Assembly (NCBI GenBank): GCA_949752745.1
Contig: OX457029.1
Span: 10,269,511-10,333,510 of the forward strand
DNA from: Protula sp. h YS-2021
Taxonomy: Eukaryota > Annelida > Polychaeta > Sabellida > Serpulidae
Direction of reading: 5' to 3'
Length of the DNA: 64,000 nt
In this document: one piece after another, positions 44,415 through 57,400 of the stretch
Numbering within the stretch: position 1 is the stretch's first letter
How the letters are laid out: every line of letters begins with the position of its first letter
Notes under the pieces: generated by a model
What the model was told of the DNA's origin: nothing
Databases searched by the model: none
What the model saw: the letters and a program-made list of their open reading frames with translations, nothing else
Position numbers and translations under genes: made by a program

Positions 44415-44956
44415 CCCCCCCCCCCCCCCGCCGCCGCGGAGCGGGGGACTACAGTATTCGGGTCTGTCGGTCCGTCTGTCTGGCGACACTTAGAAGCACG
44501 AATTTGTGCATGCGATATCTCAGCCGCTATTCAGCCTTGGCTTTTGGTTGTTGTTACAGTGAAAATATATATATTGAAGTTGTGCGACGTCGCATTATTT
44601 TTCGATTCGACCATAGTTCGTAGCGGGGGACATTCATCAGCTTCACTGATAACTTGTTTTATTTATTTTTGTTTGCGCCTTTTCACGGGGGGGGGGGGTA
44701 TGACAAGTATGAAACCGAAAGAAAAGGGGGGGACCGTGTCGGTCTATAGAGCTAAATGGACAAAAGTTGTTGACGCACAAAGCACAACACGAATACAATG
44801 GCACACGGGCCTCGTTCCGGCTGGAATTTGGTTTGCGCTTTCGGCTACAAAAGTCAACTGAGTGCCAGAGAGTTTATGTACAATTCCGTCAATGTTAAAA
44901 TTTTGTTTTGTTTTGTTTTGTTTTTTTAAATCATATATTTTTCTCTTCTGTTACAG
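40290..44956 (+). other. Intron 1 of the polyamine oxidase gene
   Basis: 4.67 kb, GTGAGC ... TGTTACAG. Holds C-runs near 40981 and 41456, a CT run at 43260-43273, a T-run followed by a C-run at 44382-44429, and a dispersed repeat at 44430-44632. No exon-like frame with splice signals seen. The GTGTTAACTTTTGTGAATACGG word at about 44060 resembles words at 48390 and 54210. Confidence 0.85.
44430..44632 (-). repeat. Dispersed repeat, inverted copy of the 24.6-25.4 kb type
   Basis: 44551-44632 is the reverse complement of 24608-24695, and GGGGGACTACAGTATTCGGG before GTCTGTCGGTCCGTCTGTC (44442-44480) is the reverse complement of the ACGGACAGACAGACCCGAAA/ACTATAGTCCCCC stretch at 25332-25368. Confidence 0.8.
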
Positions 44957-45886
44957 AGACCGCAAATGGCACGAAAGCTGAAATGGGCGCGAACTGGATA
45001 CACGGTATCGACCGAAATCCCATCTTTAACTTATGCACACAGCACGACATGCTACCGCCGGCATACCAGGGCCGGCAGCTCGGCCGTAAGATGATGTTCC
45101 TGAAGGAGAACGGTGAGCCTGTGAACACCAAGGTGGTGGAGGAGGTGGACTGGGTGTACGGCACGCTGATGACACAGTGCGAGGAATTCTACCAGGACCA
45201 GCTGCCGACACCCGTGGAAAACGACAGCGTGGGTGGCTTCTGCGAGCGCGAGTTCTGTTACCGCTTCGCGCACTATACTGGCCAGGATTACCACGTGCGG
45301 AAGATGGTGTTCGAGCAGCGTCTGCTGGGCGAATGCATCATTGCGGGATGTCACAGCATGTGTGACGTATCGCTGAGTGAGGTAGGCGCGTTCGAAGAAC
45401 TGCCCGGCGTACATTACGTCATCCCGCCAGGCTTCGAGGCCGTCGTTGACCTGCTCAAAGAGGACATTCCGCAAGAGAAAATCTTACTCGAACACCCTGT
45501 GACGAGAATCAGTTGGAATAACAGTGCCAACCCAGACAACGCAAATACGAACCAGTACGAAGTGTGTGTTGAGTGCAAGAACGGCACGCGCTTCTATGGG
45601 GACCATGTTATAGTCACTTGTTCATTAGGTTATCTTAAAAAGCACCACGAACGCATGTTCAATCCGCCCTTACCGAACTATAAAGCCGACACAATTGAGC
45701 GCATATGTATCGGAACAGTGAACAAAGTTATACTGGAATTCGAGGGCCAGGTATTCCCAGATGAGGTTTTCCGATTGGAGATGATATGGGATAGGGACAA
45801 CATTGAAAACGAGGACATAAGCGAGAGCTGGGTGAAGAAAATTGGCTCATTTGAAGTCATAACAGAGAAAGGAAATGTAGTTGTGG
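44957..45886 (+). CDS. Spermine oxidase-like polyamine oxidase, exon 2
   Basis: Acceptor TCTTCTGTTACAG|A. Enters in phase 1 (completing a Glu codon), then runs 309 codons to the donor G|GTAGGT at 45887, phase 1. It carries the amine-oxidase core: the MGANWIHG block after the FAD fold (conserved in SMOX/PAOX), the VSLSEVGAFEELPGVHYVIP block, PGFEAVVDLL, ADP-contact HVIVTCSLGYLKKH, and GTVNKVILEFE, whose Lys (residue 324) lines up with the catalytic-site Lys of SMOX. The ELPG-x-H-x-x-IP-x-GF pattern is closer to SMOX than to PAOX. Unusually GC-rich compared with its introns. Reading through the donor reaches a stop at 45993, which is not the real end. Confidence 0.96.
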
Positions 45887-46415
45887 GTAGGTATGGCATT
45901 GTGAATAACCTTATAGCACTAAGTTACGTGGAAAAAAGTGCGAGTGTCTGTAAAACAGAGAATCTTATGTGCGCAAATCGGTTTCCCAGATAGCTAGGGA
46001 AAAAAACCTGCCTGCCCAATTCCAAATACGAATCATTAAGGTAAGGCGGAGTAAGCACACTGCGATCATATGCTGTTACACAACTCAATCTAGCTTGGCT
46101 ATGCAGATCGATGGCTGAAATCAGCTGGGATATTGACCTAAATAAATGACAACACAAATCGTACAGGAATAGCAGTGCCACATTGCTAGAGGTTTGGAGC
46201 TCTCCCAGTATTTTCAGTTTTCGTCTGGGCTAATCTCCTTCGAACTTTTGGCCTCTGTGGGTATTTTCTTTCTTTTTGCCTTTGTTATGATGAGTTCATT
46301 CACGGATATGTGTTCTGGTCTGTCGCCGTATTCAAGAAAGTCGGCTGTTTGGTTTAACAGATTGGGAAGGAATTTAGATTAGCCAAACCAATAGTTTAGC
46401 TAAACCTGGTTTAAC

Positions 46416-47759
46416 GGTCTTGGGTCAACTCGGCCCCTTGCCAAGTCGGCCCCTACCGACTAGGCCCCTCGTGAAAGTCAAGTCGGCCCCACTCGGCCCT
46501 TTCACAGGTCAACTCGGCCCCTCGTGAAAGTCAAGTCGGCCCCGTATTAAAAAAAGTCGGCCCCCTTATTTTTGGTGTTTTGTTTTTCAGATAAAACATA
46601 TAGGGTAATTCTACCTTATTTATTTTTATTGGAAAAGCAACACACTTGCAATAACAGAATTTAAGACGCACCTTATCTACAATTAGCACATCATTTTACA
46701 CACCATATTGCAACCTTTGCTGTAATATTTACTTATCAATTTTTTTACTATCGACTATAGTGCTGTGTAAGCTGGTGGCGCTGCCGCATTGCATTTTATA
46801 CACTACTTTCAAGCACAAAGACTACTTTCAACCTGACATTTAAAAGCTATGTAATTAATTTTGAATTTTAAGTCTGAGTCTAGGTCGACGGCGCGTAAAC
46901 TTTTCCTGTTGACAAATTATTCACTTCATTTTGTTGTGTACTGTATAGATTTTGATAAATTTCAAACAATTTAGCCCTTGTTTTTTTCTTCCATTTTACC
47001 ACTAAATCGAAGTATATTATAAGTTACTGACGACCCGGACGATATCTGTGACTTAACATGCAAATTGTGGTGTGTAAAATACTTAATGTAAAAGCCTAAT
47101 TCACTCCTTTCAGTTACTGAACACTGGGACAATATCATTCTGTGATTTAACATGCAAATTGTGGTGTGTAAAACACTTAATGTAAAAGCCTAATTCACTC
47201 CTTTCAGTTACTGACAACTGAAACTCGGACAATATCACTCTGTGACTTAACATGCAAATTGTGGTGTGTACAATACTAAATGTAAAAGCCTTATGCACTC
47301 CTCTCAGGTAGCCGATTTTCTTATTTACTCATACCAAAACCAATCGAGCAATTGTGAACTGTAATTGCAGTTGAGGTCGTGGAGAGGCAGATTATATATT
47401 TGTGATAACGGAGATAATTCATTTGTGATCACAGAGATTAAACACCGACAAGTCCTGTAATCACTAATTGCATTTTGTCTGTGATAAGTACGGAGTATTT
47501 TCATCACAGTAAATCTGCATACTTGTGATCAACCGAGATGAGACACGAAAAAACCCTGTAATTTTCAATTATATTTAGTCAGTGATCATTGAATTTTGTG
47601 TTTTAAGTTTGAAAAGTATGTATAATAGGGCCGACTTAAGAAAGAACTCAGGGGCCGACTTGACTTTCATGAGGGGCCGAGTTAGCGGGGCCGACTTGAC
47701 CAAAAAGGACCGAGTTGGCAAGGGGCCGACTTGGCAAGGGGCCGAGTTGACCCAACACC
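46416..47759. mobile_element. 1,344-bp non-autonomous element, 39-bp TIR, 8-bp TSD
   Basis: The left TIR 46416-46454 (GGTCTTGGGTCAACTCGGCC, then CCTTGCCAAGTCGGCCCCT) equals the reverse complement of 47721-47759 with one mismatch. GGTTTAAC flanks both ends (46408-46415 and 47760-47767). An 8-bp duplication fits hAT-, P- or related-type transposition. The termini are iterated: (G)TCAA(C/G)TCGGCCCCT occurs four to six times at the left (46424-46575) and its complement at the right (47627-47755). The interior has three 95-100-bp units at 47040-47308 (TTAACATGCAAATTGTGGTG) and GTGATCA-type repeats at 47380-47590. There is no coding frame. Confidence 0.93.
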
Positions 47760-49227
47760 GGTTTAACTAAACCAATGGTTATACTTTGGTTTAAGTTTAA
47801 CCGCAATTAACCCAGATACGTCGTCATTATCTGGGGAGAATACATGGAATTCCCAGGGGTTTTCCAAGAGTCTGGCCCTCAGTGGAAAGGAAAAAATAAT
47901 TGTGTTTGGTTTATTTTGATTACATAAAAAGGGGGGAGGGGGGAGCGAGGGGGGATATATCCAAAGTAGTAAAAACACGATGTTTTACAGCCTGTCTAAG
48001 ATCTGTCACTGGTAAATATAGCGTAGCTTTCATATAATATTCGGACCCGTGCCTCCCCTCTGTCTGCAAAATCCTGTGTTCGTCTGTAAACTTGATGTTT
48101 TGGAGGACAATTCCGTTTTCAAGCACAATTGCACTTCATTCCCCTTCCGCCTTCTGGAGAGAAAAAAAGAGGAGGAACACAAATTAAATGACTTAGACAC
48201 TTCTTAGGGACTTAATCCTAGTTCAACCAACCTCATTAAGAAGGGTCAACTTTTTGGTTTAGCCTAATGGTTTAACCCGTAGTTGACTTTTGTGAATATG
48301 ACATAAGTTAACTCAATGGTTTAAACTTTAATTTAAACCGCGAAGTTAACTATTTGGATTAAGTTATGGGTTAACCCATTGGTTAAACCTTCGTGAATAC
48401 GGCGGCTGGAAGATTGCCATGATAGAAACTACTGCACCACAAAGCCTTTGTTAACCTATTATAGCCTAGATAAAAGACAACGAATCGAACCTGATAGTTA
48501 TAACCTGTGCCTGGCACCGCTGCCAAATCGCCGCGCGGGGTTTGGTTACCATTCGGGGGGGGGGGGGGGGCAGTTTCGCAATATTTTCAACCAGGGTTTC
48601 AACAAAACCAGCGATTTGCACTTCGTCTGGGACTATCAAATGTTGAAGTTCGAGTTTTCTTTGTTTTGTTGTTGTTTTGTTTGTTTGTTTTTTTGTTTTT
48701 GTGTGTGTGTGATACATCAGATCGATCACCTTGTTTCGTTTCTTTTTTTTTTTTTTTTTCTTTTTTTTTTCTCCACTTCTTGAACTTAAGTGTGTAGAAA
48801 TCATTCTAGTGCATTTAAACTGAACAAGCCATTTTGTTATTTAGACGCTGACTGGAAAGTCTGCAGCCTGGTTGGTCCACCTTACGTTACAGAGTGGGAT
48901 AGTTATTTACACTACGCGTCTGTCATCGTGTTTTCTATTCTCCTCCAGGCTTTGTGTGCATACATTTTCTTTGGTTACCATAATTAGGCTTATTTGTTTT
49001 TAAATTTGATGTTTGAAATTGTGGAGTTTTACATAATTTTGGACGATTATTTGGGTGATATTTTTTTATTAATTTTCTAAGGTATCCATTTAGCTTTTGG
49101 TAGACTTAGGTGAGCTCTCGTCACTTGATGTGTGTTTATACAGCGTTCCTTTGCTTTTGCTAAGACGATCGTTAGTGAGCGAGCTTCGTTATGACAGTGT
49201 CTCAACGAACTATCAAGAGTATTATGG

Positions 49228-49300
49228 CACAAGGTTTTTTTCTTCATGAAAACGAGTGAGTTCACAATGGTTTTTTTCTTCATGAAAACGAGTGAGTTCA
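49228..49300 (+). repeat. 36-bp direct duplication
   Basis: Two adjacent copies of GGTTTTTTTCTTCATGAAAA plus CGAGTGAGTTCA. Confidence 0.9.
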
Positions 49301-51317
49301 TTTTCTCCTGGGAACTGAATGAATGTGCGTCATCTTCTTACCGCCTGTAAATAAAATCATAATAAAGAGCACGTCGATATGTGTCTGTTGCCAGTGCGAA
49401 ATTGGTTACCAACACGAAGACTTGATTTACGCCAATAGAATGACGTATTGATATGGTTTTGTTGGCAAGCGGATGAACACAGCTCCTCTCCGCTCACTTG
49501 TATCTGTCTTTATTACGTAATACAGAGTTTACAGGGCTTGAAGTTTACTTTTATAATAACACATCGTCGGTCGAGCATGCAGGTTAAGAGTTCTGCCTGC
49601 CTGACCACAATTCCTTCGCCTGTTTCAAGCCCCCCTCCCACCATCCCCACCTCTCCCGCAATTTCTAATCACCTGAAAAGTACAATGTAGTCCTAAATTT
49701 TTTTAAAACAAAATTATGCTCAAGTAATAGCTTTTATTCTTCACGAAAACGTCATTGAAGCTGTTTAGTGCAAATAGTTCATGTCAGTTATCTGTTAACC
49801 CCCTCATTTCTTCACTTTTTTCAACACCCTTTCCACCCCCTTCCCTACGAAAAAGCTACATGCTCAGTCGGGTGGTTAGGGGACCCATAACTACCTGCCC
49901 GACCCGAGATTTTACCTGCCCGAGCAGTAGTCAATGGAAAGTCCTGATTTAGTTGTCATCCCAAATCGGTGGCCCTGTTCCACTTAAAACATGAACCAAA
50001 TGTCATCAGCCAGTTGTGTCTGTCCTCAGCAAAGCGTGTTTAGCAGTGTATGTATTAGTGGAGACTGGCTTTACTTTAGATACGAAAAAACTACGCATGC
50101 AAGTATCGGAGAAACTGAGCGTAAATTTGGAAACTTACAGACGTGGATGTGGGGACTGTGCTTTGCTTTTCTGGAGTCTCACAGCGTATTGAGTTGTGTG
50201 GGATATTTTCGGCGAGGGATTGAGTAAACTGAATAAAGCATCCACCACGGGAAGTAGCGTAGCAATGATTGCTACTGAAAATTGGTCGAACTCCCACCCT
50301 ATCCATTTCAACCTTAAGATACAGGCAAGACGTTAAGGGCCTATCAGTGTGAGATACCCGTGCACGTGGATTTATATACTACTCTTAACGTAAAAAAAAA
50401 TAACAGAGCGCTGACATCCAGTAGGTCAATATCCTCGCGTTTCTTATTTAGCACAATAGTTAATTATTGGGTGCCCAAACAAACAAACAGCTTAGAGCCT
50501 GAAATAATATTTTGTATGAAAAAAGTAATCATCCTAACGCCCCGCTGGCCTTGGACCATGCCGCGTTTCTGTGAAACTGCGGTTTTTCATCCCACTCATT
50601 TTTCGTCAGTGCGATGACATCGGAATTTTTTAAGTAAAAAATCGCGTTCTTAAATAATCACCATTTATTTGTTTGTATTATTTAATTATTTATCTGTTTG
50701 TTTTTTGTTGTTGTTTTTTTCTTTAGAACGATGGCCAGGTACAAAACCGTCGCGTAGAGAGGGCAATAAACACTTGCACATCACTTACAGCCACTTTTGC
50801 TGTGTGCTTTTGGGCAGTTCTTGTTAATACTTGGCAAGTCGAAGACTTGCAAAGAGTAAATTGAACTTGTACAGGGCCAATGTTTCGGCCCTTTTTTCTG
50901 TTTACGGGTCCGCTATTTCATCTTGACACCCATTTGATCATATTGGCCTAAGGACTCCCAAATTTCGCACATATGTGGTACTCGATCTGAAGTTGCTCTC
51001 CTCGCTTTTTATTTTCGCGCTAATTTTCATTTTCATGATCTACACTCGAATTTAAAAAAAAAATACTGTGATTTTTTTTTGTGAAAAAATGCAACGCGTA
51101 AAGATTTGCACATCCTCTCGCATATGCCAACAGCCACACTGTGCATTAAGTAAATAATGTGTACTTTATTTACATAAACCTAATACACAGAGCGTGGTGA
51201 AACGCTTGTGTGTTTTTTTTAATGAGAAAGACACGTGGATGCAAAATCTTTACCTGGTCCTAATGTTCATGTAAGTTATCAGGTTCAGTTAGGCATCATC
51301 TTTGTGAAGGACTAGGG

Positions 51318-51475
51318 GGGTGCCTCAAGAGCTTGTTAACACGAAAACTTAAAAACTCCTGCAAGGATTTTAATGAAACTTGGTATGTAGCTTCTATGGG
51401 AACAAACACAGATCGGTATTGTAAATGGACCAGGTTCGTCCAAGGAAAATGGACCAGCTGGACTTGGAAAATTTC
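51318..51475 (-). repeat. Inverted dispersed copy of the 24.7-25.4 kb repeat
   Basis: On the minus strand, CCATTTTCCTTGGACGAACC, TGGTCCATTTACAATACCGA, TTTGTTCCCATA and GTTAACAAGCTC follow the same order as the 170-bp units in the composite element. It does not carry that element's termini. Confidence 0.75.
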
Positions 51476-54400
51476 AGCTCTTGATTGACTATTGATGGCC
51501 GTGTTTAACTGATGGGGGGCCGGTGGGGAATATGTGGGCTTGCACACTGCTCTAGTTTTTATAGAAAGGTTTCAGAATCGGAAAAATTCTCTACAAATGA
51601 AAAACAAACCAAAATGAGGCTAAACATTTTCGAAATTCTACTCTTATATGAGAAAGTTATTTTACAAATATTATTATTTACGTTTTGGCTAGGTGTTTTA
51701 AATTTCGCCTTTGAGAAATAGGTTCTCGTCGAGTTGAGGGAACCATTGGTTCAGTGTGAGATGTGTCCGGTAAGCTTATTTTAACTGTCCCATCATTCCT
51801 AGGCGTATGTGAATGATGTGGGGGTAAGCTTACGTCTGCTCTCCCGTCATCCCAGGGTGAGTGTGAGGGGATGCACTGTAAACCCTGATGGCTTCGTTGT
51901 TTGCCCTGGGAGTGTGCGAGGCTAATCCACGAACGCACCGTCGTATCTGATCGTGATTTGAGAGGTGACCAGTAAGCCCTAGCTGTGCCACAGTGCGGTC
52001 TGCTGGTACCAATGCTGCAGGCATATTAGGAGGGAGGGGGGCATACAGAGTGACAGCCCCGTGTTGGTCTCGCACGTGATGTTGTTGGATGTACTACCTT
52101 CTTCTTCAGCGCATTTCTGGCACGTGGAAAAGATGGAGCAGAAACATTTTCTGTTCCGAGAATAAGTCTCTTTCTGACAGTGACGTCAAACTGTTTTATT
52201 TTCCACGGTCAGAAAAACATAGTTCTTGAACTCTTTATTGGCAAAGATCACGTGCTGTTGCTCAGCCCATTGCGTAGATGTAGCAGGCACAAAGACTATG
52301 GTGACACGGAGTATATTATCTCATTGTGCCACAAAAAATCAACACCCCGTCACCCCCCCCCCCCCCCCCCACTCCATACCTTAAACCGGGAATAAAGACA
52401 AATAAAATAGCGTTGCTATGATGGTAGGGCGTGGCTGGAACAGTTTGCAAACAGTTGCTATAGTTACTGGAGATTGTCGGTTTAAACTTTTCTTTGTTTG
52501 CAACAAAGACTTGTCAGTCATTAACATTTCTTTGTTTGATTTATTGATTGTCCCTGGTAGAATTCTGGTTCATTTGGTGTCGCATTTAACCACAGAGAAT
52601 GCTAAAAATGTACCTCCTTGAACTTTGCTCCTCCTCTGCGATAGAATCGGTTAATATTGGTAGTACTCGAACTTGAAAAGTGGCATGTTTTTGACAGTGT
52701 GTTAGAATGGCTTCGTTTTATAACTTTTTTTGGGATGTGGTACTTTATGAAGTGAAAACAAGTGAGAGGTCTTTTTCAGGGGCATCTCGAATAATGCAGA
52801 TGTGATTGGTGATCGATATCGAATGGGGGGGGGGGCGGTTGGGGGTGAGGAAGGGCGGTCAAAAGTAACGAGGACGCATTTAAAGTCGAGTTTTAAATTT
52901 AAAAATTGCCCGTGTACCATTGTCTGGCATTTGAGCCATGTGATGAAGTTTATGTTTTTAATTGGCGATGTAGACTTAATTAATTTTAACCCCCCCCCCC
53001 CAACCCTCCCCAGTTGGGGAATGACAGTCACTTCTCTTTCGGCGCCATGGTGCATGTAGATTATTAATAGTAACATACAAATTTTCGAGAATCGTGCGTC
53101 CAATTCGCATTGCACTTTTTTATTGCAATGCAGTGTCGTGCAGTTTTTGAGTGTGTCTTGCATTTTGTGTGACTTTTTGTGTTTTGGTTTTGTTGTTTTG
53201 GGTTGTGATATGAGCTTTTCGTTCAACTTTACGCACCCAACTGCACTTGATTTAGTACAGCAGTGCAAGAGAAAGGGTATCCCATTTCTTAATTTTATGA
53301 AATGCTAGTATCTTAATCCGCGAGCGACAACAAAAGGTACGAAGGATATGAGACATAATCCTTTTGTTCGCCATTAAAAACCAAACCTTGAGCATACAAT
53401 ATGATAATTTGAGAATATTCAGGGGCTGGGAAACGTTTGCATATCTTGTGCCACATGACCTGAATGTTGTTATTTTTTTCCCAATCTAACTTAAGGTCAT
53501 TTAACTGCACTGAGACCGGAAGGGTTTTAGAAATAGCAGACCTGCTATTGTGATAAACCTTGCCTGTTGCGTTTCGAATGATACGCTTTGAACTTGTTAA
53601 TTAGTTCAATTTCTTGTGCACAGAATGTAGTGGATACGTGATAAGCTGGGCTCCGAACTGCACCAACTGCGTCAGTTGATCCATATGGGCTTTATTTACC
53701 TTTTCGTACAGTTGTCATGAATTGACATTTCCTCCATATTGAATAAGATCACGTTACGTAAAAACCAGCCTTTGAAGATTGATTGGGGGTGTGATATTCC
53801 ACGCATAGGGGATCTTATATCATACCTATCGCCATGTGTGGTACTTCACATCCTCCACCCCCATGTCCTGCCCGGTCCTGCGGTGCGGATCGCAGGGCTA
53901 CGTATCAACCGCGCCTCGAAAAGCCTTCACCGGACGTCTGATGAAAAGGAGAAAAGGACAGGTGCTGGTAGTATGTATCAGAGGAGCTGATCAGCTCACG
54001 TGGCCAGGGCGATGGTCTGCTCCGTGTTCCCAGAAGTTAACCCTTCAGTTACCTGTACTCCTCGAAGCGAAAATCACCTGATCTAGCTTTACCACGCAAA
54101 CAATGTTAGGTGGATTTTTGTTTGTTAAACGGTAAATTTATTAATTTACTTTCGGATGCTCTAGTTGCCAACGGAGCAGTTAACGGGATTAGTTAACTGT
54201 ACAGTTCAGTTTTGTGAATACGACCACTGGTGATCCTGAAGTCTCGTGGTGGGATCTCTCTGGGGTTGGAAGTAAGGGTTTTGCTTCCCTCCTCCGATTG
54301 TCTCAGCAGTTAAAATACCTCCACAGACGGAAATCTTTTAGATCCTTAAAACAATAATTAAAACGTTCATTTCCTTGTTTCAGCAGCTTCACTGCACTTG

Positions 54401-57400
54401 TATATTTTTTCTTTACTGTATGGCAAAAAAAGTTCGAACGCGTAATCTTATGGGATGCAGCAAAGCGTCGAATCCCACGAGTCCCACTGCATTTCGCACA
54501 GTTTTGCCTGGCATTTGATTAGGGGCTAGAAGTGGTGTGGGCGTTGGTGACCTTTTCCAGCACTAATGAATGTGGTGAGGGTTTCTCGTGATGGCAGAGC
54601 AGCCTTAACGAAGTCGTATTCTTCACAAAAATGTCACTGAGCGTGGGTTTTGAGAAACAAAAGGGTGTTTTGTTTTTTTTTAGTACTCTTTCAAGCTTCA
54701 AAATCAGACGTAGTGGCACGAAAAAGCTGCGAGGTTTTAGAAACGCTAGTATCTGTTCAGTACGTAGAAGTCATTTCTTGTTAACAAGTTGTCGAATTTG
54801 AAGACATTGCCCAACTTCAAAACAAGTCGATGCTACGCAGCTGTTTCCACCCTGGATTTGGCTTAAAGGTTTTGATTTTAGCCTTGTCTGCTTTGGAAAA
54901 AAACATTTGCAATATATTTTATTGCAAAAATTCGTTACTTGGCGGTGAGCATACATTGAAGATTTTCAATTCAAAAGCTGCAATATAGATTTTAATGCAT
55001 ATTTGTCACTTCACAGGTGTCTGGCTACCTGCTAGGGCCGTCTATTGTCATGCCTTTGGGATCATTAGTTCGGATTGCACAAGTTGGATCTGACTTTGGT
55101 TTGCAAGTCGTTCAGGTCAGAGGGTACCTCGAAAGCAGCGGTGAAACTCGAATAATTCTAAAAAGTCTTTGCTCTATACATTATATATTGTTACATTACT
55201 TGGGAAAACGCTGTGATCTGATTGGTCGATTGTAAAGTCAATAATTTTTCAGTGTTGACCGGAACGCAATGTCGATAGATAGTGCAGATACTTGTAATCA
55301 GTAAAGCTGTTAAGTCATGAAACAAAGCATATATTGACTTATTTCAAGTCACCGTAAAGGTATTGTTGACCAACTACAAAATGTTGAGCTGAAGGTCAAT
55401 ATTACCTTACTGATAAAAAATACTTTCTAGTCGACTCGAAATAAATCAATATGTGGTAATTAACTGTTTCATCTTCAACAATAAGTTAGGAAATATGCGA
55501 TCAATTAGTCGATTAATCAGGAATTGGTCCGACCACTGTTTTCTTCCGCCATTGGTGTAGCTTAATGAAAGTGGCTTTGCTATCGCGTCAAGCCGGTCAT
55601 TCCTCTCGCGTTCTGCCACTCCCTGCCCTTACTTGGCCTTGTTTACTTGGGTGACTCGGACACTTTTCATAAACCATGTTATTTCTCTGGCATCGTGCAA
55701 GCTGTTTGGCACAGAATGCAGTTAGGTAGATGCTAGGCGACACATCTGGCTACAGCTTTAGACACACGAACCGAAGGAAGAAAATTGGCTTTTGATTATC
55801 ATTTCTATGTATGCATTATTTAACATTAACATAATTTTGGAAAATTTACTGTCGCGCGTTGCCATCTTCATTCAGGGGAGCTGTCTGCAACTGTGACATT
55901 TTCATCCTTTTTTTGCGTGCATTGGGAACTGACATCAGCTGCCATATTGACCTTATTTGAGCCTTTTTCATCGTCTGTTACGATATAAAACGTCGGCGCG
56001 TGGACACCCCCCCCCCTCTCCACCACCACGGTGTTCAACCTGTGTGTTCGAAGTTTGGAGTCAAATGTCTGGTGTCTGACAGTGTCACGGGATTTGTCAC
56101 GGGCGACATCCCCCTGCTTCAGCGCCATCTTCGTGCCCCACCGGATCGGAAAATACTCAACACTGCTACAGTAATTCTGGATCAGTTAGAAGGAACGTAA
56201 GATTGGCTTATTGGTGCACTTTGATCCGCTCATGGTTTATCTGTTTCTCTGCAGCCACTTCCACAGCATAGGATGTAAATAACGGAGAAACACAGTCGTT
56301 TTCTTCCTGGCATACTGCATTACACACATCACACGTGTTGGTAACACGAGTTGTGACTCACCTGTGTTGTAACCTGTCAGCAAGTGTGGAGTGTTCCGAC
56401 TACAGCCCCTCCCCTGCCCCCCTAAACCAGTTATATCTTCCCCTGTTCACAGTTCACTTCGATGTCATTTGGAAGTGTCTGTTTTTAGCCCTGGCCCCGC
56501 TCCACCCCTCACCGATTTCGATTTACAATATAACGGAAAAAGAATCGGAAAGGGGCTACAGTTCTGCAGCTTTTGAGTAAATATTAGAGGGAAATGTTTT
56601 CCCGTTCTTTGTAACACGTCACTACTAATAAAGGTTTGCCATTGCTTGTCAGAATGTCGGTAGAACTATAAGATAGTTGGGAAGGGAGGCGGGGGATGAG
56701 GGGGCATTACGTGAAATTCCCCATTACGTGAAATCTTCTTGAAGCGATGCTGCTAAATATGTTGGATTTCATCCGTATTGACGAAAAAGCCATGGCAACG
56801 GTACATTGAAAGAAGCACTCAATTTTGGACACCATTCGGTTGCCTTAGCCTTAAATGCCGAGGCCAAATGCAAGGTCTTTCCGCCCAAATAAAGAACATT
56901 CAAGGCGTTTCGCTGTATAACAACTTTGCAAGCAGAGTTTGCATGCTCGCTCTTTGCTAAGAAATCCAAGTGCTATATTTTTTACTGTCATGTAGATTAT
57001 GGCGCATCTTGCATTGGCGCAGAATGGAGACATTGTTATATCATTAACTGCTGCTATAGCGAAGGCCCATCTGAGTTGTTGCGTTTGTAAATAAAAACCT
57101 CCTCTCTGATTGGCCGAAAGATGTTTAACAACCCTGACTGTGACATATTTAACAAAACTAACTGTTGCATGGTCCAGCGTCCCGTATTTGTTATTGCAAA
57201 TGGAGGGGAAATTCGCGTGTTAGGTAAAAATAAATGTTTTAGAAAATGGGAGATCTTGTAAATATACTCATAAGCATTCTTTTTACCTTAAACATATGTG
57301 GTTTCGTTCATTATCCAGCATCTTTAAAATTTTTTGCGAGTCATTTAGAATTCCAAAGCTCTTTTTAAACTTTGCTTTGAATTTCCCAATAAAATAATAA

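Noticed and set aside
45052..45474. 140-codon minus-strand frame
   Set aside because: Antisense shadow of the GC-rich polyamine oxidase exon 2. The sense frame has clear family motifs.
48448..48804. 111- and 112-codon frames on opposite strands
   Set aside because: Dominated by G- and T-runs (poly-Gly, poly-Phe and poly-Lys products).
52702..53268. 188-codon minus-strand frame in intron 2
   Set aside because: Long by chance across C-runs and low-complexity sequence. Compositionally patchy, with no motif I recognise and no supporting splice structure.
53313..53510. 65-codon minus-strand frame with WEKNNNIQVMWHKICKRF
   Set aside because: Looks somewhat protein-like, perhaps an old mobile-element scrap, but no domain could be named and flanking frames are broken.
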